Below are positions 7,463 through 15,606 of a stretch of DNA of 38,091 nt, in pieces. Both the position numbers and the translations under genes were made by a program. The stretch spans positions 1 to 38,091 of the forward strand of contig JAEZRH010000144.1 in assembly GCA_023412845.1 (NCBI GenBank). Reading direction: 5' to 3'. The notes beneath the pieces were generated by a model. The model made no database searches. It was not told where the DNA came from and saw nothing but the letters and a program-made list of their open reading frames with translations. This DNA is from Bacillota bacterium. Lineage in GTDB: Bacteria > Bacillota > Clostridia > Oscillospirales > Acutalibacteraceae. Every line of letters begins with the position of its first letter. The stretch's first letter is position 1.

Positions 7463-9169
7463 ATGTATCAAAGCTGCAGAAAGTATATCCCGTTCCGACC
7501 GGTTTCGCTGCCGGACCGCACATGGCCCGACAAAGTCATCGAAAAACCGCCCGTATGGTGCAGTGTGGACCTTCGCGACGGAAATCAGGCCCTTGTGGAC
7601 CCGATGAACCTGGAAGAAAAACTGCTTTATTTCCAGACGCTCGTCGGCATTGGCTTCAAGGAAATCGAAGTCGGCTTCCCCTCCGCGTCCGAGACGGAAT
7701 ATGAGATTCTCCGCACGCTGATCGAAAAACGCTTCATCCCGGACGACGTGACCATCCAGGTGCTGGTGCAGGCCCGGGAGCATCTGATCAGGAAGACGTT
7801 CGAGGCCATCCGCGGGGCGAAAAACGTGATCGTCCATTTCTACAACTCGACCTCTACGCTCCAGCGCAAGGTCGTTTTCAAAACTGACATGCAGGGCGTC
7901 GTCGATATCGCCGTGGAGGGCGCAAAGCTCATCAAACGGCTCACGGACGAAGAAACCGCGAGAAGCGGGGCCAATATCCGCTTCGAGTATTCGCCGGAGA
8001 GCTTCTCCGGGACCGAGATCGACAATTCCGTCCTCATCTGCGAAAAAGTCATGGAGGTTTTGCAGCCCACACCGGAGAACAAACTGATTCTGAATCTGCC
8101 GAATACGGTGGAGATGGCGACGCCCAACTGCTACGCGGACCAGATCGAGTATTTCGGCCGCCATATTTCGCACCGCGGCAGTGTGATCCTGAGCATCCAC
8201 CCGCACAACGACCGCGGCACCGCGACCGCCGCAACGGAGCTCGGAATCATGGCCGGGGCGGAGCGCGTGGAGGGCACACTGTTCGGCAACGGCGAGCGCA
8301 CCGGCAACGCGGACGTTATGGTCGTCGCAATGAACATGTACTCGCAGGGCGTGAACCCGGAGCTCGACTTTTCCCATATCGGCGACGTGCGCCGCATGTT
8401 TGAAAAATGCACGAAGATGCACGTGGGCGAACGCCATCCTTATGCGGGTGACCTGGTTTTCACGGCGTTTTCCGGTTCGCATCAGGACGCCATCAGCAAG
8501 GGCGAAGCATATGTCAAGTCCGGCGCGACGGAATACTGGGAGGTGCCTTACCTTCCCATCAACCCGGCGGACGTGGGGCGCCAGTACGAGCCGATTATCC
8601 GCATCAACAGCCAGTCCGGCAAGGGCGGCGCGGCTTTCGTGCTGCAGCAGAGCTTCGGCTTCGAGCTGCCGAAGGCCATGCATCCGGAGTTCGGCGCCAT
8701 GGTGAAGGAAGCCTGCGACAAGGCCGGGCGTGAGCTCCAGCCGGAGGAGGTATATTCCGTTTTCCGCGATCATTATATCGGCGTCAACACTCCGTACAAT
8801 CTCAAGAAGTATAAATTCCACGACGAAAGCGAAGTGGAAAGCGGGACGCAGGTCCGATTCGAAGGCGTCATGCGGATTGACGGGACGGACCATCCTATCG
8901 AAGGCGTCGGCAACGGGCCGATCAGCGCGTTTTTCAACGCCCTGCAGGAAGTTGGCATCAGCCGGTACCAGTTCGTCACCTACCGCGAAAACGCCATCAC
9001 GTCGGGCGCCGATTCCCAGGCGGTGTGCTACATCCATCTGACGGCCCCGGACGGCACGCCGGCGTTCGGCGTCGGCATCGATAGCAACATCAGCCTCGCG
9101 TCCATCGAAGGGATCATCTGCGCCATCAACCGTGCGGAATCGAAGAAAAAGCAGGAGGAATCGGCATGA
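7463..9169 (+). CDS. leuA: 2-isopropylmalate synthase (type 2)
   Basis: 568 residues from ATG 7463, which follows AAAGGAG. A longer reading frame reaches back into the T-box leader but cannot be coding, because the terminator lies in it. The enzyme condenses acetyl-CoA with 2-oxoisovalerate, the first committed step of leucine synthesis. SVDLRDGNQAL (about residues 34-44) holds the metal and catalytic residues of the DRE-TIM barrel. IHPHNDRGTATA (about 244-255) gives the HxH metal ligands, and GNGERTGN follows. The C-terminal third is the LeuA dimer/regulatory domain. The start YIPFRPVSLPDRTWPDK and the length mark the actinobacterial/type-2 LeuA branch. It overlaps leuB by 4 bases (ATGA). 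Confidence 0.95.
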   Translation: MYQSCRKYIPFRPVSLPDRTWPDKVIEKPPVWCSVDLRDGNQALVDPMNLEEKLLYFQTLVGIGFKEIEVGFPSASETEYEILRTLIEKRFIPDDVTIQVLVQAREHLIRKTFEAIRGAKNVIVHFYNSTSTLQRKVVFKTDMQGVVDIAVEGAKLIKRLTDEETARSGANIRFEYSPESFSGTEIDNSVLICEKVMEVLQPTPENKLILNLPNTVEMATPNCYADQIEYFGRHISHRGSVILSIHPHNDRGTATAATELGIMAGAERVEGTLFGNGERTGNADVMVVAMNMYSQGVNPELDFSHIGDVRRMFEKCTKMHVGERHPYAGDLVFTAFSGSHQDAISKGEAYVKSGATEYWEVPYLPINPADVGRQYEPIIRINSQSGKGGAAFVLQQSFGFELPKAMHPEFGAMVKEACDKAGRELQPEEVYSVFRDHYIGVNTPYNLKKYKFHDESEVESGTQVRFEGVMRIDGTDHPIEGVGNGPISAFFNALQEVGISRYQFVTYRENAITSGADSQAVCYIHLTAPDGTPAFGVGIDSNISLASIEGIICAINRAESKKKQEESA

Positions 9170-10239
9170 AAAACTACCGCATCACACTGCTGAAGGGCGA
9201 CGGCATCGGCCCCGAGATCGTCACCCAGGCCGCGCGCGTCCTGCGGAAGGCCGGAGAGAAATTCGGCTTCGGCATGGAGTTCACGGACGCCCTGCTCGGC
9301 GGCTGCGCCATCGACGCGACGGGTTCGCCGCTGCCGCAGGAGACGGTCGATTTCTGCACGGCTTCCGATTCCACCCTGCTCGGCGCGGTCGGCGGGCCGA
9401 AGTGGGACGGCCTGCCGGGCGACAAAAGGCCGGAGGCCGGCCTCCTCGGCATCCGCAGGGCGCTCGGGTTGTACGCTAACCTGCGTCCGGCCATGATCTT
9501 CCCCCAGCTCCGCGCGGCGTCGCCGCTCAAGGACGGCGTCATCGGCGAAAGCCTCGACGTGATGATCGTGCGGGAGCTGACGGGCGGCATTTATTTCGGC
9601 GAACGCGGGCACAAGACCGTAAACGGGGCCGAAGCCGCCTTTGACACGGAGATGTATTCCGTCCCGGAGATCGAGCGCATCGCGCGCGTTGCTTTCCGCA
9701 CGGCGCAGAAGCGCGGCGGCAGGGTGTGCAGCGTCGACAAGGCGAACGTGCTGGAATCCTCGCGTTTGTGGCGCAAAACCGTCGCCCGCGTGCACGACGA
9801 GGAGTTCCCGCAGGTCGCCCTTACGAACCTGTATGTCGACAACTGCGCTATGCAGCTTGTGCGCGACCCGAAGCAGTTCGACGTGATCGTCACCTCCAAC
9901 ATGTTCGGCGACATCCTTTCGGACGAAGCCTCCATGATCAGCGGGTCCATCGGCATGCTACCTTCGGCCAGCCTGGGGGAGGGGAAAGCGGGCCTTTACG
10001 AGCCCATCCACGGCTCTGCGCCGGACATCGCCGGCACCGGCATGGCGAACCCGCTTGCGACCATCCTTTCCGCCGCCATGATGCTGCGCAATTCCCTCGA
10101 CCAGCCGCAGGCCGCCGACGCGGTCGAAGGCGCGGTTTCCCACGCCCTCAATGAAGCGCGCACCCCGGATATCTGGACAGCGGGAACGAAAAAGGTCGGC
10201 TGCGAGGAAATAGGCGGAATCGTCTGCGGGCTGCTGTAG
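9166..10239 (+). CDS. leuB: 3-isopropylmalate dehydrogenase
   Basis: 357 residues, the standard size. It oxidises and decarboxylates 3-isopropylmalate with NAD. GDGIGPEIV lies at about residues 10-18, RELTGGIYFG at about 131-140, and DNCAMQLVRDPKQFDVIVT holds metal-site residues. DEASMISGSIGMLPSASLG and YEPIHGSAPDIAGTG are the signature regions near the cofactor site. ATG overlaps the leuA stop as ATGA, so translation is likely coupled. The leuC and leuD isomerase genes, needed between LeuA and LeuB, are not in the window, although they often sit beside these genes. A terminator follows at 10264-10301. Confidence 0.96.
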   Translation: MKNYRITLLKGDGIGPEIVTQAARVLRKAGEKFGFGMEFTDALLGGCAIDATGSPLPQETVDFCTASDSTLLGAVGGPKWDGLPGDKRPEAGLLGIRRALGLYANLRPAMIFPQLRAASPLKDGVIGESLDVMIVRELTGGIYFGERGHKTVNGAEAAFDTEMYSVPEIERIARVAFRTAQKRGGRVCSVDKANVLESSRLWRKTVARVHDEEFPQVALTNLYVDNCAMQLVRDPKQFDVIVTSNMFGDILSDEASMISGSIGMLPSASLGEGKAGLYEPIHGSAPDIAGTGMANPLATILSAAMMLRNSLDQPQAADAVEGAVSHALNEARTPDIWTAGTKKVGCEEIGGIVCGLL

Positions 10240-10263
10240 GCCTTGTAAAATGCAACAGAAAAA

Positions 10264-10301
10264 GGGCGCAGGATTTTTGCTGTCCTGTGCCCTCGTTTTT
10301 T
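10264..10301 (+). terminator. Bidirectional intrinsic terminator between leuB and the dCMP deaminase gene
   Basis: GGGCGCAGGA (10264-10273) pairs with TCCTGTGCCC (10283-10292) with one wobble, followed by CGTTTTTT. On the other strand the same stem is followed by TTTTTC, so it can also end the convergent gene. Confidence 0.88.
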
Positions 10302-10365
10302 GCCCGAAGAAAAGAGACGCCGTTTCTTTATTTCATACTTTTCCTTTCCGCAAAGAAAAAATATG

Positions 10366-10854
10366 TCAGTAACCGAATTTGCCGAGCAGCGATTCGTCGT
10401 TGTCGATCCATTCCTTCACATCGGTGATGGAAAACTCCGTTTTGTTTTTGCGTGCGATCACCCTGACGATTCCCGCGTTGATGATGAGCCGTTTGCACAT
10501 GGAGCACGGCGCGGGGTCTGGGACGTATTCGCCGGTTTTCACTTCCCGGCCCGCAAGGTAGAGCGTGGCCCCGATCATGTCGTTGCGGGCGGCGCTGATG
10601 ATGGCGTTCATCTCGGCGTGGACGGAACGGCAGAGCTCGTAACGTTCGCCCCGGGGAACGCCGAGCTTTTCGCGAACGCAGAAGCCGGTGTCGATGCAGT
10701 TCTGCCGCCCGCGCGGAGCGCCCGTGTATCCGGAGGAAACGATCTCGTCGTTGTTTACAATGATGGCGCCAAAATTGCGGCGCAGGCAGGTCCCGCGCTC
10801 CGATACGGTTTCGGCGATATCGAGGTAGTAATTGATCTTGTCCGTACGCTGCAT
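10366..10854 (-). CDS. Deoxycytidylate (dCMP) deaminase family protein
   Basis: 162 residues. The zinc-dependent cytidine deaminase motifs are clear: HAEMNAI (about residues 78-84) with the His ligand and catalytic Glu, and PAPCSMC (about 113-119) with the two Cys ligands. RRNFGAIIVNND and GYTGAPRG near the N-terminus are typical of ComEB-like dCMP deaminases, which turn dCMP into dUMP for thymidylate synthesis. The start ATG 10854 is preceded by GGGAGGG. The gene is divergent from rsmA and convergent with leuB, so it probably forms a single-gene unit. No competence genes are nearby, so a comE role is not implied. Confidence 0.92.
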   Translation of the reverse strand: MQRTDKINYYLDIAETVSERGTCLRRNFGAIIVNNDEIVSSGYTGAPRGRQNCIDTGFCVREKLGVPRGERYELCRSVHAEMNAIISAARNDMIGATLYLAGREVKTGEYVPDPAPCSMCKRLIINAGIVRVIARKNKTEFSITDVKEWIDNDESLLGKFGY

Positions 10855-10919
10855 GCCGATCCCTCCCGATCAGAATTGGATGAAAAATGGTTTTGTAAAT
10901 AGAGTTTTTCCGCCGGATG

Positions 10920-10928
10920 TGTTATAAT
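10920..10928 (+). promoter_or_regulatory. Extended -10 promoter of rsmA
   Basis: TGTTATAAT with TATAAT at 10923-10928 and an upstream TG matches an extended -10. No convincing -35 lies 16-18 bases upstream. The rsmA start is 28 bases downstream. Confidence 0.6.
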
Positions 10929-10956
10929 AATCAACAGTATAGGCGGAGGTTTTGGA

Positions 10957-11835
10957 ATGGATTTATCAGATGTCGCCGCAGTCAGGCAGCTTTTGTCCCG
11001 GCACGGGTTCCGGTTTTCGCATTCCCTCGGTCAGAACTTCATCACGGATGCTTCCGTCTGTCCCCGCATGGCGGAACTGTGCGGCGCGGACCTGAGTTCC
11101 GGTGTGCTGGAGATCGGCCCCGGGGTCGGTGTGCTGACGAAAGAGCTTTCCCTAAAAGCGGGCAGGGTCGTCGCCGTGGAGCTTGACCGGGCCCTGGAGC
11201 CTGTCCTGACCGAAACGCTCGCGTCCTGCCGGAACGTTCGCATCGTATGGGGCGACGTGATGAAGCTAGACCTTGCGGAGCTCCTCCGGTCGGAGTTCGG
11301 GGGCATGGAGGTTTTCGTCTGCGCCAACCTCCCGTATTATATCACTTCACCGGTCGTGATGCGCTTTCTGGAAGAAAAACTGCCGGTCTCGGCGCTGACG
11401 GTCATGGTCCAAAGGGAGGCCGCCGAGCGCCTCTGCGCCCTGCCTGGGACGCGCGCCGCGGGAGCGGTCACCGTTGCCGTGCGGTATTACGCCGAGCCGG
11501 AAATATTGTTTCCGGTGCCGCGTTCTTCGTTTTTTCCGCAGCCGAATGTGGATTCCGCCGTCATCCGGCTGACCGTCCGCAAAACTCCGCCGGTAGACGT
11601 GCCGGATGAGAAAGCGTTTTTTGCCGTCGTGAAGGCGGCTTTCGGCCAGAGAAGAAAAACGGCGGCCAATTCCGTCGCGGCGGGACTGTCCCTGCCGAAG
11701 GAGCGGGTCGCGGCGGCCCTGCGGCAGATCGGCGTCCGGACTGACGCCCGGGCCGAGCGGATCACCATGCAGCAGTTTGCCGCGCTTTCCACCCTGCTGC
11801 AACCGGAAAGGGGAATCTCAAATGAGCAGCCATAA
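10957..11835 (+). CDS. rsmA: 16S rRNA (adenine1518-N6/adenine1519-N6)-dimethyltransferase
   Basis: 292 residues, normal for RsmA/KsgA. It dimethylates two adjacent adenines in the 3' hairpin of 16S rRNA during small-subunit maturation, using S-adenosylmethionine. SLGQNFITD (about residues 25-33) and LEIGPGVGVLT (about 51-61) form the SAM site. CANLPYYITSP (about 125-135) is the NLPY catalytic motif. The start ATG follows GGAGG. The 3' end overlaps the next small gene by 14 bases. It is chromosomal housekeeping, and resistance to kasugamycin is linked to its loss, not its presence. Confidence 0.95.
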   Translation: MDLSDVAAVRQLLSRHGFRFSHSLGQNFITDASVCPRMAELCGADLSSGVLEIGPGVGVLTKELSLKAGRVVAVELDRALEPVLTETLASCRNVRIVWGDVMKLDLAELLRSEFGGMEVFVCANLPYYITSPVVMRFLEEKLPVSALTVMVQREAAERLCALPGTRAAGAVTVAVRYYAEPEILFPVPRSSFFPQPNVDSAVIRLTVRKTPPVDVPDEKAFFAVVKAAFGQRRKTAANSVAAGLSLPKERVAAALRQIGVRTDARAERITMQQFAALSTLLQPERGISNEQP

Positions 11836-12070
11836 ATTCAGCATGATCCTGATCTTCCTGGCGCTTGCCCTGACGCTTGTCTCCATGGTGATCGGGCCGT
11901 TCGGCATCGTCAGCTGGGCGCTGACGACGGCGGTTCTGGCGTGTTTTTTCGCGCTGGCCTCCATCGCCGTTTCCATGCAGAGCTGGGAAGAGCAGGACGT
12001 GGAAGATTACAGGATGAGGGAAGAAGGGGAGCGGAAAGACGAACCGCAGGCTCCCGGACTCAATAAATGA
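11822..12070 (+). CDS. Small two-helix membrane protein of unknown function
   Basis: 82 residues from ATG 11822, with AAAGGGGAAT just upstream inside rsmA. After MSSHKF there are two hydrophobic segments (about residues 7-26 and 29-48) separated by GPFG. A charged tail of about 30 residues follows, rich in Glu, Asp, Arg and Lys. This predicts a small inner-membrane protein. I do not recognise the family. It overlaps rsmA by 14 bases, so it is probably translated with it, and its last 11 bases overlap the convergent methyltransferase-like gene. Overlap on both sides and clean membrane topology argue that it is real. Confidence 0.7.
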   Translation: MSSHKFSMILIFLALALTLVSMVIGPFGIVSWALTTAVLACFFALASIAVSMQSWEEQDVEDYRMREEGERKDEPQAPGLNK

Positions 12071-13325
12071 TGGCGCCGTATTTCGCTGCGAGCGGTTCCA
12101 GAGATTCCCGTTCGATCAGGCATTTGGAATCGACGATCAGCCTGCCCTGAAAATACCGCAGGGCGGCTTCCAGAACCGTCGCATTGTCCGCATGCACGGC
12201 AACGGGAAGCTTTGCTATGGAGCCGCCGCTGGCCAGTATTTCGGCGTCGGCGACGCTGGTGACCTCCACCAGCGCGGCGGAAACCCGCTCGTCTTCCAGG
12301 TGGATCAGGTGATCTTCCAGCAGGGAAGAGCAGCGGACGGGTTCGCTGAACACAATGTCGTCGCCGAGAAAAAAGGCTTCCTGTTCGGTTGCGGCCGCAT
12401 AACAGTCCGGCTTTTCCGGGTATTCCGGCGGGAGACCCGCTGCCGGCAGGCCGGATTTTTTTATCGCGTCCCGAAGCGCGCCGAGATGTTCGGGGCCCGC
12501 GGCGTACCCGGTCCCCACCATGCAGACGCCGGCTTTCAGGAGCGGGAGCACAGGCGCCGCGAGCTCTTCGGGCGTTTCGCCGGGCCTTGCGTCCGCGAGT
12601 AGGATAAGCGGAACGCAGGCGTGCGGCAGTACGCTTTCAAACGCCGTGCGGGCCGCTTCCGACGAAGGGGAGGCGCACAACCCGACGGCATCGGCGGCGA
12701 CGCCCATGCTCTGCAGCGTGATCAGGACGGGGAGAAGGCTTGCGCCCGTCAGCGTCTTTCCCGTTTCGTCCACGGCGATGCAGACGAACACGGGCAGGTC
12801 GGTGTGCCGTGCCGCCAGCAGCGCGGCACGCATGTCCGCCAGCGACGTCTGCCGGCTGAGCAACAGGAAGTCGGCGCCGCCGTCCTTCAGAGCCGCGATC
12901 TGTTCTTTGTAAATGGAATAGATGTCGTCGAAATCATCTTCGCCAAACGGGGGAACGAATAAGCCGCTCGGCCCAAGGATGCCTCCAACCGGCAGTTGGC
13001 GTCCGGCAGGCGAACCGCAGACGGCGGCGCGCACGGCGCGGACCAGGCCGGCGTTGATGTCTTCCAGCTCCTTTCGCGCGCCGTAGCGCTCAAGACAGAT
13101 ACGGCCGGCGCCCACAGTGGGGGCGCATACGGCCCCCGCGCCCGCGGCGGCGGAGGCGGAAACGCGCCCCGCCAGGACATCGGCGCGGGCCAGCAGCCGC
13201 TTTTCCGGCGGCTCTTTCGCATCGGTCCCGCCGTCGGGCGGCAGAAGATCCTCACAGGCGTCGAACAGAAGGGGAAGCCCAAAGGGAACATTCATAGTAA
13301 CTGCACCAGCAATCCTTTCGGTCAC
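12060..13325 (-). CDS. Homocysteine S-methyltransferase-like protein with degenerate zinc site
   Basis: About 421 residues from GTG 13325 (GTGA overlap with the argS stop, CGGAG 5 bases upstream), or 411 from ATG 13295. The fold follows the N-terminal barrel of MetH: PLLFDACEDL aligns with the usual DGAMGT start, FLLLSRQTSLADMRAAL with the substrate region, and AVGLCASPSS with GVNC..GP. Where true enzymes have GGCCGTTPEH, this protein has VGTGYAAGPEHLGAL, so both Cys zinc ligands are gone. The C-terminal 80 residues resemble the start of a pterin-binding domain and stop early (LEPLAAKYGAIIY). Normal methyl transfer to homocysteine seems unlikely. A reassigned or structural role is possible. 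It is co-transcribed with argS. Confidence 0.75.
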   Translation of the reverse strand: MTERIAGAVTMNVPFGLPLLFDACEDLLPPDGGTDAKEPPEKRLLARADVLAGRVSASAAAGAGAVCAPTVGAGRICLERYGARKELEDINAGLVRAVRAAVCGSPAGRQLPVGGILGPSGLFVPPFGEDDFDDIYSIYKEQIAALKDGGADFLLLSRQTSLADMRAALLAARHTDLPVFVCIAVDETGKTLTGASLLPVLITLQSMGVAADAVGLCASPSSEAARTAFESVLPHACVPLILLADARPGETPEELAAPVLPLLKAGVCMVGTGYAAGPEHLGALRDAIKKSGLPAAGLPPEYPEKPDCYAAATEQEAFFLGDDIVFSEPVRCSSLLEDHLIHLEDERVSAALVEVTSVADAEILASGGSIAKLPVAVHADNATVLEAALRYFQGRLIVDSKCLIERESLEPLAAKYGAIIY

Positions 13326-15016
13326 ATGGTCTCCGGGGCACTGATTTTGAGCATGGACAGGACATTTTCCAAAACAATCTGCGTCGCCACGCACAGAGAA
13401 AGGCGTGCCGCGGTCAGCCCTTCTTCTTTGCCCTTGACGCGGCATGCGTTATAAAATTTGTGGAACAGCGTCGCAAGGGTGATGACGTAGCGCATGATGC
13501 GGGCGGGGTCGTAATCGCGCGCCGCCGCGATGATCTCGCCCGTGTAGGCGGCAAGGTGCTGGATCAGCTCGATCTCTTCCGGGGCGGTCAGCAGCAGCAG
13601 CTCCGCGTCCGTACATTCGCGGGGGCGGATGCCCTCGGCCGCCAGGTTTTTCAGGATGCTGCAAATGCGCGCGTGGGCATACTGAACGTAATATACCGGA
13701 TTCTGCGAATCCTGCTGGACCGCGAGGTCGAGGTCGAAGTCCATCTGGGATGTGGCTTCCCTCAGGTTGAAATAGAAACGCGCGGCGTCCACCGGGACTT
13801 CGTCCAGCAGATCGGAAAGCCCGATGGCCTTGCCCGTCCTCTTGCTCATCCTCACGGTTTCGCCGCCGCGCACAAGGCGCACCAGCTGGATCAGCACGAC
13901 GTCCAGCCTGCTGCCGTCGAGGCCGATGGCGTCCATCGCGCCCTTCATGCGCGCCACATGGCCGTGGTGGTCGGCACCCCATACGTCGATCACGCGCTGG
14001 AAGCCGCGTTTGACGAATTTGTTCCGGTGGTAGGCGATGTCCGCGGCAAAATACGTTGGCGTGCCGTTCTGCCGAACAAGAACCTCGTCCTTTTCGGCGC
14101 CGTTTGCCGTCGCTTTATACCAGAGCGCGCCGTCCTGCTCGTAGGTCATGCCGCGGTCCTTCAGAATCCCGATGGCCTCCTCCAGCTCGCCGTCGTTGTG
14201 CAGCGTGCTTTCGAGGAACCACGTGTCGTATACGATGCGGTATTTTTCCAGGTCGGCTTTCATCTTGGCGATGTTTTTGGGAAGCGCGAAGTCAATCAGC
14301 GCCTTCCGCCGCTCTTCGGCGGGGGCGCTCACATACCGGTCGCCGGCCTGTTCCGCAAACTCCGCGGCGCGGTCCTTGATGTCTTCGCCGTGGTAGCCGT
14401 CTTCCGGGAACGGGACTGCGTCCTCGCCTTTGAAAATCTGAAGATACCTTGCCTCCAGCGACAGGCCGAATTTGGCGATCTGGTTGCCGGCGTCGTTGAC
14501 GTAGAATTCCCGGCTTACATCGAAACCCGCCGCGTCGAGCACCGAAGCCAGGCAGTCGCCGAGAGCGCCGCCGCGCGCGTTGCCCATGTGCATCGGTCCG
14601 GTGGGGTTGGCGGAGACGAACTCAACCATGACCTTCTCGTTTTTGCCCCAGCCGCTGCGGCCGAATTCACGCCCGCGCCGCAGAACTTCCTTCACCACGT
14701 CCGCATAGAACTGCCTGCCGTAGAAAAAGTTGAGGAAGCCGGGCCCCGCTACCTCCATCCGGTCGAAGCAGGTGCCATCCAGCCGGATATTGTCGGCAAT
14801 GGCCTGCGCGATTTTGCGCGGGGCCGTATGGAACGCCTTCGCGCAGATCATGGCCGCGTTTGCCGCCCGGTCGCCGTGCGTGCGGTCCGCCGGAACTTCC
14901 ACGATGAAATCCGGAATCTCCGCCTGCGGCAGCGCGCCGTTTTCCATGGCGCGGCGCATGGCTGCGAGGATGGATTCTTTCAGATTTTCAGTTGCCTGCA
15001 GTTCGATTTTGGACAT
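13322..15016 (-). CDS. argS: Arginyl-tRNA synthetase
   Basis: 564 residues, normal for ArgRS. It charges tRNA-Arg with arginine. The N-terminal additional domain of this family spans about residues 1-85. The class I HIGH motif appears as PTGPMHMGNARGG (about 125-137), and a KMSKS-like VRMSKRTGK follows near residue 390. The C-terminal DALR-type anticodon-binding domain includes VQYAHARICSIL and ends SMLKISAPETM. The start ATG 15016 lies inside the DUF1934 gene, with AAGGAGG 12 bases upstream, a rather long spacing. The adjacent pair DUF1934-argS is also seen in Bacillus (ywiB-argS), which supports the calls. Confidence 0.96.
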   Translation of the reverse strand: MSKIELQATENLKESILAAMRRAMENGALPQAEIPDFIVEVPADRTHGDRAANAAMICAKAFHTAPRKIAQAIADNIRLDGTCFDRMEVAGPGFLNFFYGRQFYADVVKEVLRRGREFGRSGWGKNEKVMVEFVSANPTGPMHMGNARGGALGDCLASVLDAAGFDVSREFYVNDAGNQIAKFGLSLEARYLQIFKGEDAVPFPEDGYHGEDIKDRAAEFAEQAGDRYVSAPAEERRKALIDFALPKNIAKMKADLEKYRIVYDTWFLESTLHNDGELEEAIGILKDRGMTYEQDGALWYKATANGAEKDEVLVRQNGTPTYFAADIAYHRNKFVKRGFQRVIDVWGADHHGHVARMKGAMDAIGLDGSRLDVVLIQLVRLVRGGETVRMSKRTGKAIGLSDLLDEVPVDAARFYFNLREATSQMDFDLDLAVQQDSQNPVYYVQYAHARICSILKNLAAEGIRPRECTDAELLLLTAPEEIELIQHLAAYTGEIIAAARDYDPARIMRYVITLATLFHKFYNACRVKGKEEGLTAARLSLCVATQIVLENVLSMLKISAPETM

Positions 15017-15449
15017 CTGTGTTTTTTGCCTCCTTGACGGTAATGGAAAGTTCGTTGAGACTGGACAGAGCCGAATTGATGTCGAGCGTGTAGATGACCT
15101 CAAGGCTGCCGCCCGTGTCTCCCAGGTGAGAGCTGAGCCTGCTTGTGAACACGCCGATCATCATGTTGCCGTATTCGGTGTCGTACTGGCACAGATGGCG
15201 CTTGCCGTTCTCCAGAATCAGGCGCGTATTGTCCCCGCCGCGGCGCATCAGCGTCAGGCGGGAGTCGCCGTCTATTTTTAGAATGGATGTCCGCGTGGAG
15301 GGGGATTGGTCCGCCATGTATTCCTTATATACAATGTAGCGGCTGGACCCGCGGCGGACGTAGGAGCCCAGCGTGGTCAGCTCGATCTCGCCCACCTCGT
15401 CATCCACCTTCTGGCGGCCGCGGATGGAGATCAGGTAATTTTCCTGCAT
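14988..15449 (-). CDS. DUF1934 family protein (YwiB-like)
   Basis: 153 residues from ATG 15449, behind GAGGTGAACCAA. It begins MQENYLISIRGRQKVDDE, then ELTTLGSYVRRGSSRYIVYKEY, and continues with alternating strand-like segments (ILKIDGDSRLTLMRRGG, TRLILENGKRHLCQYDTEYG). This pattern is a DUF1934 beta-barrel (calycin-like), of unknown biochemical role. The last 29 bases overlap argS. The frame stays open upstream to 15653, but that extension has no homology-like features and a poorer start. Position between ddl and argS is its main functional clue. Confidence 0.85.
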   Translation of the reverse strand: MQENYLISIRGRQKVDDEVGEIELTTLGSYVRRGSSRYIVYKEYMADQSPSTRTSILKIDGDSRLTLMRRGGDNTRLILENGKRHLCQYDTEYGNMMIGVFTSRLSSHLGDTGGSLEVIYTLDINSALSSLNELSITVKEAKNTDVQNRTAGN

Positions 15450-15606
15450 TTGGTTCACCTCAAAGGGATAGGCAGCGTCCGGCAGATTCCCGGAGGGGAC
15501 GCGTATTCTCCGCAGCTTCGCCCGCTGCCTGCCGGTGTTGGAGGTCGAGCACGCCGGATCGCCGCCGTGCGCGGTTTTTGTGCGGTCTGCGTCGCTTTTC
15601 CTTTTC

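Noticed and set aside
13460..15037. A 525-codon open frame on the plus strand across argS
   Set aside because: It is a mirror of the argS gene caused by high GC at third positions. argS has all class I motifs, while the antisense product has no domain and a skewed composition.
15450..15606. Extension of the DUF1934 gene upstream to 15653
   Set aside because: The extra residues are low-complexity and basic, and the frame overlaps ddl. ATG 15449 has a good ribosome site and matches the family start.
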